A stretch of 64,000 nt of DNA from CAVQEG01 sp963711465 (lineage in GTDB: Bacteria; Bacteroidota; Ignavibacteria; OLB7): positions 1 to 64,000 of the forward strand of contig CAVQEG010000001.1 of the NCBI GenBank assembly GCA_963711465.1, written 5' to 3'. Below are positions 18,948 to 27,440 of the stretch, in pieces. The notes below the pieces were generated by a model that had not been told where the DNA came from, made no database searches, and saw nothing but the letters and a program-made list of their open reading frames with translations. Position numbers and translations under genes: made by a program. Position 1 is the first letter of the stretch; every line of letters starts with the position of its first letter.

Positions 18948-20822
18948 GTGACGGCGGTCTGGAGCAGTCACCATGACGACTCGACGCGCGAGGTTCTGCT
19001 TCGTTCGATGCTCGTCACCGGCGACGGACCGCCTTCATTCGGTCCGATAGAATTCGTGACTACGCACCATGGCGTGGATTCGACGCACTGGGGAACGCCG
19101 GTGATCAGCCGGATGAAGGACGGCACGTTGCTCGCATGGTCCGATTCGGTGCATGGTATCATGGCCGGCTATCGCCGCTTCGGGAGCAATCCCGCCGACT
19201 GGTGGTTTCAGGGTGTAGCCTACACACCCATCGACAGCATGGTTCCTGGCGCATACTTCCCCGGCTCGTTCCCGAGTCTGGCGAGCTTCGGACATGTGAC
19301 CGACTCGAACGGGCTGGTGTGGATCGCCTGGCAGCAGCCGCAGCTGGATACCATCAATCCACTGCCGCGGGTGTGGATCGTCGTCTCGGTCGTACGCTAC
19401 GCCGGCATCGCCGTACCACCGATGCGTGCCCCCGATGTCATCGACGTTGCCCAGGACGACTTCTGGACCAACCTGCACCCGTCGATCGATCAGGCGCAGG
19501 ATACGACCGAGCTCCGGGCGATGGTCACGTGGGAGATCGTCGGCACCGGGTGCCCCGGCCCGTATGACAGCTGGATCGCCGTGCGCCCCGTCACGACGAC
19601 GATCGACACCGCCGGAATTCCCGGACCGCTGATCGGATTCGAGACCGCCGAAATGTACCTCCATAGCAACACCGCGCTTGGTGACTCGGCCTTCCCGAAC
19701 ATCGCATGTCTGAACCAGACCTTTGGCCGGGCGCCCGATGCCGACACCAATGTCTTCAGCGTCGTGGCGCAGAACGAGTACGGTGCGATGTGGAACATGA
19801 AGGTGCCGTTCGACTCCGCCCGTCTCGACGGGATCTATTCATTCGCGTTCGGTGGCCGATACCCCAACGCCTCGGCGGCACCGTTCTTTCACGAAGAGCG
19901 GGAGGCGACGGCGTACCAGTCCCGGTACGGCGTGCCAGGCAGCACGCACGATCGACTGCGAACGAGTCGACAGTTCTTCGCAAAGGCGGGCCGACCGACC
20001 GATTATCTTGCCGACGGGCGACGCCTCGTGGTGCGCCTTAGTGATTCGATGAATACGGCGATTAGCGTCTCGCTCGAAGACGCGTGGTACGCGACGGACT
20101 CGGTGGGCGTGCCACTTCGCATGGTGGAGCGTGGTGGCGGGATGCGCCGAATCGACTCGATCGATCACGCGCGCGCGTTGCTCCGGACATCCTGGTTCTC
20201 GGTCCCTGACAGTGCCGCCGTCGGATTCACGACGAACGGGTGGTTCCTGGGGGATGCGACGCCGGCTGCAGCGGCGAACGTCACGGCGGTCGTCGAACTG
20301 ATCGACTCGATCACGTCAGGCGTCGTGCATCGGCTCGACTCCTTCGTCGTGTCCAGCAGCTCCGGTGCCCATCGGTGCATCGTCGATACGGTCGTGGATC
20401 TGGTGGCAGGAACATACTGCCTCCGGCTCCGTGTCGACACGGCGAACGTAATCGTCCCGTGGGACTCGGCGCGGTCCCGGTACCCGGTAATCGAGCTTAC
20501 CGTTCCAGCGGCCACCGGAACCTCGGCGAAGCGATCGCGAGTATCGACGGCTACCTCGCGAACCGCTCGGCTTTCAGTGCGACCAAATCCGTTCAGCGAT
20601 GACGCCGAGATACGCTACGCCGTCGCTGCGGAGGCGCCGATACGACTGCTGCTGTTCGACGCACGCGGAACGCTGATTCGGACGCTTGTCGAGGCACGAA
20701 CAGCCGGAGCGGGGCAGTATGCCCTGACGTTGCGGTCGGAGGGCCTCGCAGGGGGGACGTACCTGCTCGTGCTGGAGGCGGGTGACGAGCGGCTCGTCAA
20801 GACGCTGGTGCTGACGCCGTAG
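18948..20822 (+). CDS. Large secreted protein D5, C-terminal part with T9SS sorting domain
   Basis: This continues the preceding gene in the same frame. The frame is open from 18777, and the first plausible separate start is the GTG at 18948. A separate product would have no signal peptide and so could not reach T9SS, which argues that this is the tail of one protein. The C-terminal 80 residues, from VRPNPFSDD, form a T9SS sorting domain ending LVKTLVLTP. The middle part (SYSFAFGGRYPNAS-like segment, then repeated beta-rich stretches) aligns with the product at 24474. Function unknown. Treat as part of a split gene unless read-through is shown. Confidence 0.65.
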   Translation: MTAVWSSHHDDSTREVLLRSMLVTGDGPPSFGPIEFVTTHHGVDSTHWGTPVISRMKDGTLLAWSDSVHGIMAGYRRFGSNPADWWFQGVAYTPIDSMVPGAYFPGSFPSLASFGHVTDSNGLVWIAWQQPQLDTINPLPRVWIVVSVVRYAGIAVPPMRAPDVIDVAQDDFWTNLHPSIDQAQDTTELRAMVTWEIVGTGCPGPYDSWIAVRPVTTTIDTAGIPGPLIGFETAEMYLHSNTALGDSAFPNIACLNQTFGRAPDADTNVFSVVAQNEYGAMWNMKVPFDSARLDGIYSFAFGGRYPNASAAPFFHEEREATAYQSRYGVPGSTHDRLRTSRQFFAKAGRPTDYLADGRRLVVRLSDSMNTAISVSLEDAWYATDSVGVPLRMVERGGGMRRIDSIDHARALLRTSWFSVPDSAAVGFTTNGWFLGDATPAAAANVTAVVELIDSITSGVVHRLDSFVVSSSSGAHRCIVDTVVDLVAGTYCLRLRVDTANVIVPWDSARSRYPVIELTVPAATGTSAKRSRVSTATSRTARLSVRPNPFSDDAEIRYAVAAEAPIRLLLFDARGTLIRTLVEARTAGAGQYALTLRSEGLAGGTYLLVLEAGDERLVKTLVLTP

Positions 20823-20858
20823 AACGACCGAGGCAGGTACCGTGAAGCAACCGGGCAT

Positions 20859-20898
20859 CGCGCCGGACCGGATCCCTCGCGGTTCGGATCCGGCGCGG
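20859..20898 (+). terminator. Hairpin after D5, possible terminator
   Basis: CGCGCCGG at 20859-20866 pairs with CCGGCGCG at 20890-20897, and inner GGATCC segments can extend the stem with a small bulge. It lies 37 bp after the D5 stop. No T run follows, so intrinsic termination is not certain. Confidence 0.4.
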
Positions 20899-21072
20899 TT
20901 GCCGCGGCCGCGCCAGGTTGCGTTCAGTTACACCTCCGCCGGAAACCGAGATCGACCATCGGCACTGGGTGAATCCGGGCCACGATGATGGCGGCGCGAC
21001 CCGTGCGTTCGACGGGATCGGATCTACACGGGCGCGCGAGCAGACCGAAACAACCAACGGAAATGCACCATG

Positions 21073-21086
21073 CCGGACATGTCCGG
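21073..21086. promoter_or_regulatory. 14-bp perfect palindrome before C5
   Basis: CCGGACATGTCCGG is its own reverse complement and ends 42 bp before the C5 start. It could be a binding site for a dimeric regulator. No regulator is identified, and a 14-bp palindrome can occur by chance. Confidence 0.25.
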
Positions 21087-21128
21087 AAGTGTGACTGTAG
21101 ATTCACGCAATGGAGGCCATAGCCGACG

Positions 21129-22757
21129 ATGAACACAGGGCTGAATTTGTTCGGTGCGGTTATTACGCTGTTGACGGTGCCTTTCAGCACGGCTGGGACG
21201 CTCCACGCCCAGGAGCCAATCACGCGGAATCCCGACGCGGTCGAACTGCGGCTGCTATGGATGAAGCGGGGCAGCGTCGTCGGCGGGGAGCTGATCGGCG
21301 ACGGGATCGGGACGGTGGGTGATGTCGACGGCGATGGGATCAGCGAGATCGCGATGCGCTCGGGGTACACCGGAGAGTGGATGGTCTACCACGGACAGTC
21401 ACCTGCGCCGGCGGATACGCCGATGTGGCGCTGTCGCTCGACGGGAGAATTGTCATATCCGGTACTTGGGGACTTCTGGGGAACGGGACACAAGGCCATC
21501 GTGATCGTGCGGGACTCGTGCTTCGTCTATCCGGGCGGCGGAACGACGTGCTACCTGCGGTTGAACATCTACCGCACCGATGACGGGAGGATCGCCGATA
21601 CGCCGTCGGCGGTGATAAACACGGGGATGCAGTATTGCCTGCGGAACGCGATGGTGGCGGATCTGGACGGAGACGGGTACGACGACCTGATCCTGGCGCG
21701 GGCGTGCAGCTACCCGGACATCCGGATCTGGCGGGGCGGACCGGAGTTCGAGCGGACGTGTTTTGCACCGAACTATGTGTTCGGGGATTCCGAGTCGACT
21801 CCGACGATGACGTTTTACGCCGACGTGGGCGATATCGACGGGGACGGGTACCTGGATCTGGTGACGGGCGGGGACTACCAGACGCACCAGGCGTGGAAGT
21901 TCTACTACGGCAGTTCGACGACGCCGGGGTCGTGGCGACGGCCGGATCGGGTAGTGGAACTACCGGAAGCACAGTGGAACGTCGATGCCTACATCGGGCT
22001 GGTCGATGCCGATGGAGATGGGGTGAGTGACATTTTTCGATCAATGGAGGACGGAGCCCAAGGTGGACGCTATCTCTTCCTTTCGCGCAACCGGGAGAAC
22101 GCACGTGCGCGGCCATTTATTCTGTCGTCGGCAGACCGCATTTGGCCGGGGTATCCGCTCGGAAGCAGTTTTGACCTTCATCAATATGGATTTGTGGTTG
22201 ACACGAGTCGACAGTATCCGATGCTGTTTATGGCAGGATACACCATGCTTGGGTTCGCGACGGGACCAAGGGGCCCGGATCTGAGCTTCGAGTGCTATAC
22301 AGCGAACGGCCTCGGCAACGCGTTCCATCTCATGGCACCAGTGGGTGATTGCAACGGGGACGGCTGGGATGATTTCATGACGGGCTATTCCGGCTGGTAC
22401 CAGTTCGACCAGGGGATCGCACAGGTGTGGGCGGGGGGCCCATATATCCCAAGAGACTCGACGACGCTGGGTGTACGAGACATTGCTTCGGAGGGCCACG
22501 CCGACGCGGTGAGCGTCTGGCCGAATCCTGTAGGAGCGGAGCTGCACGTTGCGTGGCGGGGCGACCTGCGGCAGATGCCAGTGCGCTACGAGCTGTACGA
22601 CGTGCGAGGCGCACTTCGCTCCTCAGGGGCGATCGAACCGTGGCGGGGGACGGTCGTGCTCGATTGCACTGCACTGGAAGCCGGCACGTACGTGCTCCGG
22701 CTGCAGGGGCGGGACGGCTCGCTGGTCGCCGAGACGCGCGTGGTGCGGGTGCGGTGA
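21129..22757 (+). CDS. FG-GAP repeat T9SS-secreted protein, copy C5, with its own signal peptide
   Basis: This 542-residue copy has a signal peptide (MNTGLNLFGAVITLL...) unrelated to that of C1-C4. Identity to the other copies begins at HAQEP, exactly at the predicted cleavage site. The middle is the CRSTGEL block of C3. The 3' part (SMEDGAQGGRY, FVVDTSRQYP, MAGYTMLGF) matches C0 at the left edge of the window. Calcium-site-like motifs and the T9SS sorting domain are complete. Its leader differs from that of the other copies, so its regulation probably differs. It may be the founder copy or a recombinant that took a new leader. Confidence 0.88.
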   Translation: MNTGLNLFGAVITLLTVPFSTAGTLHAQEPITRNPDAVELRLLWMKRGSVVGGELIGDGIGTVGDVDGDGISEIAMRSGYTGEWMVYHGQSPAPADTPMWRCRSTGELSYPVLGDFWGTGHKAIVIVRDSCFVYPGGGTTCYLRLNIYRTDDGRIADTPSAVINTGMQYCLRNAMVADLDGDGYDDLILARACSYPDIRIWRGGPEFERTCFAPNYVFGDSESTPTMTFYADVGDIDGDGYLDLVTGGDYQTHQAWKFYYGSSTTPGSWRRPDRVVELPEAQWNVDAYIGLVDADGDGVSDIFRSMEDGAQGGRYLFLSRNRENARARPFILSSADRIWPGYPLGSSFDLHQYGFVVDTSRQYPMLFMAGYTMLGFATGPRGPDLSFECYTANGLGNAFHLMAPVGDCNGDGWDDFMTGYSGWYQFDQGIAQVWAGGPYIPRDSTTLGVRDIASEGHADAVSVWPNPVGAELHVAWRGDLRQMPVRYELYDVRGALRSSGAIEPWRGTVVLDCTALEAGTYVLRLQGRDGSLVAETRVVRVR

Positions 22758-24300
22758 GGCCGGGGAATCAACATGAATACCAGTTCCTCCTGTGAAATAG
22801 ATGATCCTCCGCCTGCTGCGTGTTGAGCGGGCACGGCAATCACCATTGAAACCAGGAGAGGCTCTCATGCGAGCAACGCAGAGCTCCAACGCCGCGCGGC
22901 CACGAATGGCGCATTCGGAGCGACCACAACGACCTCCGAATTCCACACACTCACCGCGCAATCGTCGACGACACGTTCGACGGCAGGTGCTCATCGCCTG
23001 CCTGTTGTGCGTTGCGACCCTTGCATCGGCGCGGGCGCAATGGGTCGACACGACGGAAGTTCCGGTTCGTGACACGTACGGGTTCTGGGAGCAATGGCTC
23101 AACGGGTTCGCGATCATCGGACATGTGGCGAAGTTTTCGCGGGAACACAATCAGGACACACAGCCGGCGGCCGACTCACTGTGGGCGTTCAGCCAGCGGC
23201 TTGGCGTCGACATTCGAGCGATTCACGTGCATGCGCCCGACGCATTGACGCGGAATCTGGTCCACTCCACGCTACGCCGACGAGATACGGCCGATGGTCA
23301 CGTCGAGGGCGACATCGACCGTGTGCTCGTCATGCTTCAGCCGTGGTCGAGTCCGGTCAAGCGTGCGGCGTTCGGACGGGAGATCTCGTTCTACGCCTTC
23401 GACAGCGTCGAGTCGCCGTACTTCATCTGGGACTATGAGTCGAGAAGTGGAGGGGCCGTTGTACCGAATTCAAAGGAATTCGACCCCGTGTTCGAGGAGC
23501 GCCGCGCCGTAGAGGTTGAATTCGATGCTTCCACCACCACCGCCAACCAGACAGTCCTCTCGGGGATGTACTACCGCAATCCCGATGACTCGAACGACCA
23601 CACGCACTTCTTCCACTCCGACTGGCTCGACAGCCGCGATCCGGTGACGGGCGGCGGAAGGACGTTCAACTTCGTCGTGCAGGGGCATCTCGAGTCGCCA
23701 CTGAATCCCTCCAATGCGGACTCGACCACGATCTTCTGGCTGGACATCTGGCAGACGATCGAGGCGGGACAGCTGTATCGTGACACGATCGGGGGAGCCG
23801 AGATAGCCGCAGCGGCGGATACGGCGTTTCTCATTCAGCGCATCCCGATCACGAAGGGCGAGCTGACGGCGGGACTCAGTGACACGCCGCCGATCGATGT
23901 CAATCGGTATCGGACGGTCTCGAAGCCGGTGGACCTTCGATGGCGGGCTGATGGACGCCTCGGCCCCCTGCACCCGCAGCAGGTCTATGACCGGTACTAT
24001 CCCAACGGCACGCAGTTCCGTACGATCGATGTCCGGGTTCGCTGGACGGGCGCGGAGGCGGCGGGGCTGCGGCGGATCGCGATCCGGGACTCGATCGGCG
24101 AGCTGGTGCTCGGGACGACGAGCGCGTCGTTGACCTACCGCGCGGCGATCTATCGGGAGCTCAAGACGCTGCTTCGCGATGACACCGCTGATGTGGCGTC
24201 GCTGCGCACACCGATCATCCGGGTGGAGACGGCGACCGAGCCGAATCCGACGGAGTTTGCAGGGTATACGGCGGTCAACCGAATGATGAAGGATACGTTC
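21206..24300 (+). repeat. Additional C-D unit outside the tandem run
   Basis: C5 from its cleavage site and D6 up to the KDTFN codons repeat the array unit, separated from the tandem run by the long D5 gene. Bases 22106 onward align colinearly with the left edge of the window. Confidence 0.9.
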
Positions 24301-24477
24301 AACCTCGGTTTCTACCGTGATTCGCTTGGTGAGGCACGCAAGCCGGGAGACAGCGTTCCTGCCTTCGAGTGGGATCTCGGCGACCCGACGTTCCATCGGC
24401 TGGGAACCCAGGATGAGATCTACCACCACATCTACATCAACGACATTCGCGATACGGTCAAGCACTTTGGCACATGA
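22867..24477 (+). CDS. Family D protein D6, N-terminal part, broken by deletion
   Basis: A 536-residue reading frame. Up to KDTFN it is the D3 type. Unlike the truncated copies it continues as D5 does (LGFYRDSLGEARKPG to NDIRDTVKHF) and then ends abruptly after GT. Here DNA corresponding to about 17,310-19,790 of D5 is missing. The implied deletion is 2,485 bp, not a multiple of three, so the frame is lost. A segment near the end (TPIIRVETATEP) differs from the other copies. It has a signal peptide but no sorting domain. Probably a pseudogene fragment. Confidence 0.6.
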   Translation: MRATQSSNAARPRMAHSERPQRPPNSTHSPRNRRRHVRRQVLIACLLCVATLASARAQWVDTTEVPVRDTYGFWEQWLNGFAIIGHVAKFSREHNQDTQPAADSLWAFSQRLGVDIRAIHVHAPDALTRNLVHSTLRRRDTADGHVEGDIDRVLVMLQPWSSPVKRAAFGREISFYAFDSVESPYFIWDYESRSGGAVVPNSKEFDPVFEERRAVEVEFDASTTTANQTVLSGMYYRNPDDSNDHTHFFHSDWLDSRDPVTGGGRTFNFVVQGHLESPLNPSNADSTTIFWLDIWQTIEAGQLYRDTIGGAEIAAAADTAFLIQRIPITKGELTAGLSDTPPIDVNRYRTVSKPVDLRWRADGRLGPLHPQQVYDRYYPNGTQFRTIDVRVRWTGAEAAGLRRIAIRDSIGELVLGTTSASLTYRAAIYRELKTLLRDDTADVASLRTPIIRVETATEPNPTEFAGYTAVNRMMKDTFNLGFYRDSLGEARKPGDSVPAFEWDLGDPTFHRLGTQDEIYHHIYINDIRDTVKHFGT

Positions 24478-25499
24478 AGGTGCCGTATGACTCGGTGAGT
24501 CTCGATGCGATCTATTCATTCGCATTCGGTGGCCGATACCCGAACGCATCCGCCGCACCCTTCCACCACGGGTCGCGGGAGGCGACGGCATACCAGTCGC
24601 GTCATGGGCCGGTGGGAAGTACGAACGATCGCCTGGCAACCAGTCGACAGTTCTTCGCCAGAGCAGCTCGACCCTCGGGCTATACCGCTGACGGTCGGCG
24701 ACTCGTCCTTCGGCTGAACGACTCATCACACACGACACTGACTGTCGCACTCCAGGACGCGTGGTACGCGACCGATTCGATCGGCGTGCCGATTCGGATG
24801 ATTCCGCGCGTCGGGGCACGTCGCAGGACCGATACGCTGGCGAGCGCACAGGCGCTGCTGAGAACGACATCGTTCACGGTTCCGGACAGTGCGGCGATCG
24901 GATTTACCGCAAGCGGGTGGTTCCTCGGTGATTCCGCAGGGGCTCGTTCGGCGGCAGTTACTGCCGTCATGGAGGTCGTCGACTCGGCGAGCGGCGTTGT
25001 GGTGCATACGCTCGACTCGTTCGTCGTATCGAGCGTGTTCGCGCGCCACTATCGCACGGTCGATACCGTCGTCGACCTGCTTTCCGGTACCTACTACCTG
25101 ACGATGCGCGTGGACACGGTCGCTCTGTCTGTCGCGGCCGACTCCACGCGGTCGCGCTATCCCGTCATTGAACTTGCCGTACCTACGACATCGGGAACGG
25201 GCGGGAAGCGTGTCGGTCGGTCGAGCGTCGCCTCGTCGACGGCACGTCTGCGTGTGCGGCCGAATCCGTTCAGCGAAGGTGCCGAGATCCGCTACGCGGT
25301 CACCGCGCCGATGAGCGTGCGACTGACGCTCGACGACATAAGCGGGCGACGGATACGGACGCTGGCAGATGTGCCGTGGCGTGCGCCTGGACAGTATTCC
25401 GTTCGGATCGCATCGGATGGGCTGGCGACCGGTACGTACCTGGTCGTACTCGAGGCGGCGAATGATCGACTGGTGCAGACTGTGGTGCTGTCGCGCTGA
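24474..25499 (+). CDS. Family D protein D6, C-terminal part with T9SS sorting domain
   Basis: A 341-residue reading frame that begins with an ATG overlapping the stop of the preceding frame by four bases (ATGA). It aligns with the C-terminal part of D5 from MKVPFDSARLDGIYSFAFGG onward. A T9SS sorting domain from VRPNPFSEG (about residue 261) ends in VVLSR. It has no signal peptide of its own, so it is best read as the frame-shifted tail of D6 after the deletion. A hairpin follows 10 bp after the stop. Confidence 0.6.
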   Translation: MKVPYDSVSLDAIYSFAFGGRYPNASAAPFHHGSREATAYQSRHGPVGSTNDRLATSRQFFARAARPSGYTADGRRLVLRLNDSSHTTLTVALQDAWYATDSIGVPIRMIPRVGARRRTDTLASAQALLRTTSFTVPDSAAIGFTASGWFLGDSAGARSAAVTAVMEVVDSASGVVVHTLDSFVVSSVFARHYRTVDTVVDLLSGTYYLTMRVDTVALSVAADSTRSRYPVIELAVPTTSGTGGKRVGRSSVASSTARLRVRPNPFSEGAEIRYAVTAPMSVRLTLDDISGRRIRTLADVPWRAPGQYSVRIASDGLATGTYLVVLEAANDRLVQTVVLSR

Positions 25500-25509
25500 A
25501 CATCGATTC

Positions 25510-25544
25510 GATCCCGGGGCCGCGACTCGCGCGGCCCCGGGATC
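25510..25544 (+). terminator. Perfect 15-bp hairpin after D6, probable terminator
   Basis: GATCCCGGGGCCGCG at 25510-25524 pairs perfectly with 25530-25544 around a 5-base loop. It lies right after the last gene of the repeat region and before rsmE. There is no T run, as is common for such hairpins in GC-rich genomes. Confidence 0.65.
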
Positions 25545-25606
25545 ACGCCCGCCACCGTTCGTTCCGCCGTGGCCGCGTTCTCGCACTTTCCTCGCAAGTT
25601 CCCGAC

Positions 25607-26347
25607 ATGAAGCATGAACCGACGATCCCCGCGCTGTTCGTCGCCGATCCGCTCGAAGAGGGGGCGGTGGTGCCGCTGCCTGCCGAGGAGGCACGGCATG
25701 CCAGGGCGCTGCGGCTGCGGCCGGGCGATCCGGTGGTTCTGCTCGATGGTCGCGGTCGACGCGTCGATGCGGTAATGGGCCACGGCGACCGAAGCGAGAC
25801 GCCCGTCGAGGTCGTTCGCGTCTGCTTTGATGCCCGGGAGGGTGAACCGTATATTGCCGTCGGAATCGGCCTTCTGGCCGATAAGACACGGTTCGAGTGG
25901 TGCCTCGAGAAGCTCGTCGAGCTCGGCGCCTCGGCCGTGTTTCCGTTGTTGACCGAGCGAGCCGAGGGGCGGTTCCATCGCGATCGAAACGAGCGCATCA
26001 TGGTCGCCGCCCTGAAGCAGTCGCAGCGGTCGTGGCTGCCGGATCTGCCCGATCCCATCGCCTTCGACGCCTTCCTGGCAAATCGACGTGCCGAGCGTCT
26101 CGTGCTCTGCCACGAGACCGCGCCCTCAGAGCTGTCGCTTGCAGCTGCCTGCGCGCGATTGACGCCAGCCGATCGTCTCGTGCTGTTGATCGGACCCGAA
26201 GGAGGATTCTCTGGACAGGAGGCGGAGCGGGCCGTTGTGGCGGGAGCCGAGATCGTCTCGCTCGGAGCGGCTCGTCTCCGTGCGGAGACGGCGGCGATCG
26301 CGGCAATGGCTGTCGCCGCGGCGGCGGTTGCTTCCCTCAGTACGTGA
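25607..26347 (+). CDS. rsmE: 16S rRNA (uracil-1498-N3)-methyltransferase
   Basis: RsmE methylates N3 of U1498 of 16S rRNA with S-adenosylmethionine in the cytoplasm. The 246-residue length is normal. The family's SPOUT knot is visible as LLIGPEGGFSGQE near residue 190 and LGAARLRAETAA near 220. RFEWCLEKLVELGA and KQSQRSWLP are further family blocks, and the N-terminal HARALRLRPGD is the PUA-like part. The gene follows the repeat region after a strong hairpin and is probably expressed separately from it. Confidence 0.95.
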   Translation: MKHEPTIPALFVADPLEEGAVVPLPAEEARHARALRLRPGDPVVLLDGRGRRVDAVMGHGDRSETPVEVVRVCFDAREGEPYIAVGIGLLADKTRFEWCLEKLVELGASAVFPLLTERAEGRFHRDRNERIMVAALKQSQRSWLPDLPDPIAFDAFLANRRAERLVLCHETAPSELSLAAACARLTPADRLVLLIGPEGGFSGQEAERAVVAGAEIVSLGAARLRAETAAIAAMAVAAAAVASLST

Positions 26348-26408
26348 ATCAGACACCCACCCACAGCTCACCGACCGTCGTTCGACGGTCCGTTGCAGAC
26401 GTCCATAC

Positions 26409-27440
26409 ATGAGCGAAAACCTGATCGAAGTCCGCGGGCTGAAGAAGTACTTCCCCATCAAACGCGGCCTCTTCGGCCGTACCGTCGGAAACGTCCGCGC
26501 CGTCGATGACGTATCGTTCTCCATCCGTCGAGGCGAAACGTTGGGACTGGTGGGAGAATCCGGGTGCGGCAAGACCACGACCGGCCGGTCGATCCTCCGA
26601 CTGGTGGAGCCGACCGCCGGCTCGGTGAAGTTCGAAGGTCGTGAGGTCACCACAATGAAGGCCGGCGAGATGCGGGAGATCCGACGGCAGATGCAGATCA
26701 TCTTCCAGGACCCGTATTCGTCGCTCAACCCCCGTATCACCATCGGCAACATGCTCGCCGAGATCATCCGCTTCCATAAGCTCCGCAAGACCGACCGGGA
26801 GGTCAACGACCGTGTCAGTGAACTGCTGGAGCGCGTGGGCCTGCGGCCGGAATACGCCCGTAGATATCCCCACGAGTTTTCCGGTGGCCAGCGTCAGCGC
26901 ATCGGCATCGCCCGCGCCTTGTCGGTCGAACCGAAGTTCATCGTCTGCGACGAACCTGTCTCCGCGCTCGACGTCTCGATCCAGTCGCAGGTGATCAATC
27001 TCCTCGAGGAACTGCAGCGGGAGCTCGGCCTGACCTACCTGTTCATCGCCCACGACCTGTCGGTCGTCGAACATATTTCCGATCGCGTTGCAGTGATGTA
27101 CCTGGGCGAGATCGTGGAGCTGGCCGACGCGCGTGAACTCTACGCCAACCCGAAGCATCCGTATACCGAGGCACTGCTGTCGGCCGTACCGCATCCGGAT
27201 CCGCGTCGGAAGATCGATCGCATCGTCCTGACGGGCGACGTCCCCTCGCCGGCAAACGTTCCGACCGGCTGCCGGTTCCATCCGCGCTGCCCGAAGGTGG
27301 AGCCGGCCTTCAAGATCGTCCACCCGGTGCTCGGCGACGACGGCACCGGCCATGAGGTCCGGTGCCTGCTCTATCCCGAGAGCGTGCCGCCCGGGCAAGA
27401 GGACAAGGTGCCGGTCACCGCGGCACGGGAGAACGCATGA
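26409..27440 (+). CDS. Oligopeptide/dipeptide ABC transporter ATP-binding protein (OppF/DppF type)
   Basis: A 343-residue ATPase that would drive an OppF/DppF-type peptide importer. Walker A is GESGCGKTT, the signature is SGGQRQRIGIARAL, and Walker B is FIVCDEPVSALD. The C-terminal oligopeptide-transport extension with CRFHPRCPK and VRCLLY is present. The start at 26409 (MSENLIEV) is chosen because the alignable domain begins there, although the frame is open further upstream. No permease or binding-protein gene lies nearby, so its partners must be elsewhere. Its stop overlaps the next start (ATGA). Confidence 0.93.
   Translation: MSENLIEVRGLKKYFPIKRGLFGRTVGNVRAVDDVSFSIRRGETLGLVGESGCGKTTTGRSILRLVEPTAGSVKFEGREVTTMKAGEMREIRRQMQIIFQDPYSSLNPRITIGNMLAEIIRFHKLRKTDREVNDRVSELLERVGLRPEYARRYPHEFSGGQRQRIGIARALSVEPKFIVCDEPVSALDVSIQSQVINLLEELQRELGLTYLFIAHDLSVVEHISDRVAVMYLGEIVELADARELYANPKHPYTEALLSAVPHPDPRRKIDRIVLTGDVPSPANVPTGCRFHPRCPKVEPAFKIVHPVLGDDGTGHEVRCLLYPESVPPGQEDKVPVTAARENA

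Larger units (their letters stand above)
20823..21128. other. Intergenic region between D5 and C5 (306 bp)
   Basis: No gene is seen here. The region holds a GC-rich hairpin just after D5 and a 14-bp palindrome before C5. Unlike the other C-D junctions it lacks the shared AT-rich leader. Confidence 0.6.

Noticed and set aside
24474..24477. ATGA overlap in D6 as designed translational coupling
   Set aside because: Comparison with D5 shows that it is the accidental product of a deletion, and the second product has no signal peptide.
1..25500. CRISPR-like repeat structure
   Set aside because: The repeats are kilobase-scale coding units, not short repeats with spacers, and no cas gene is present.
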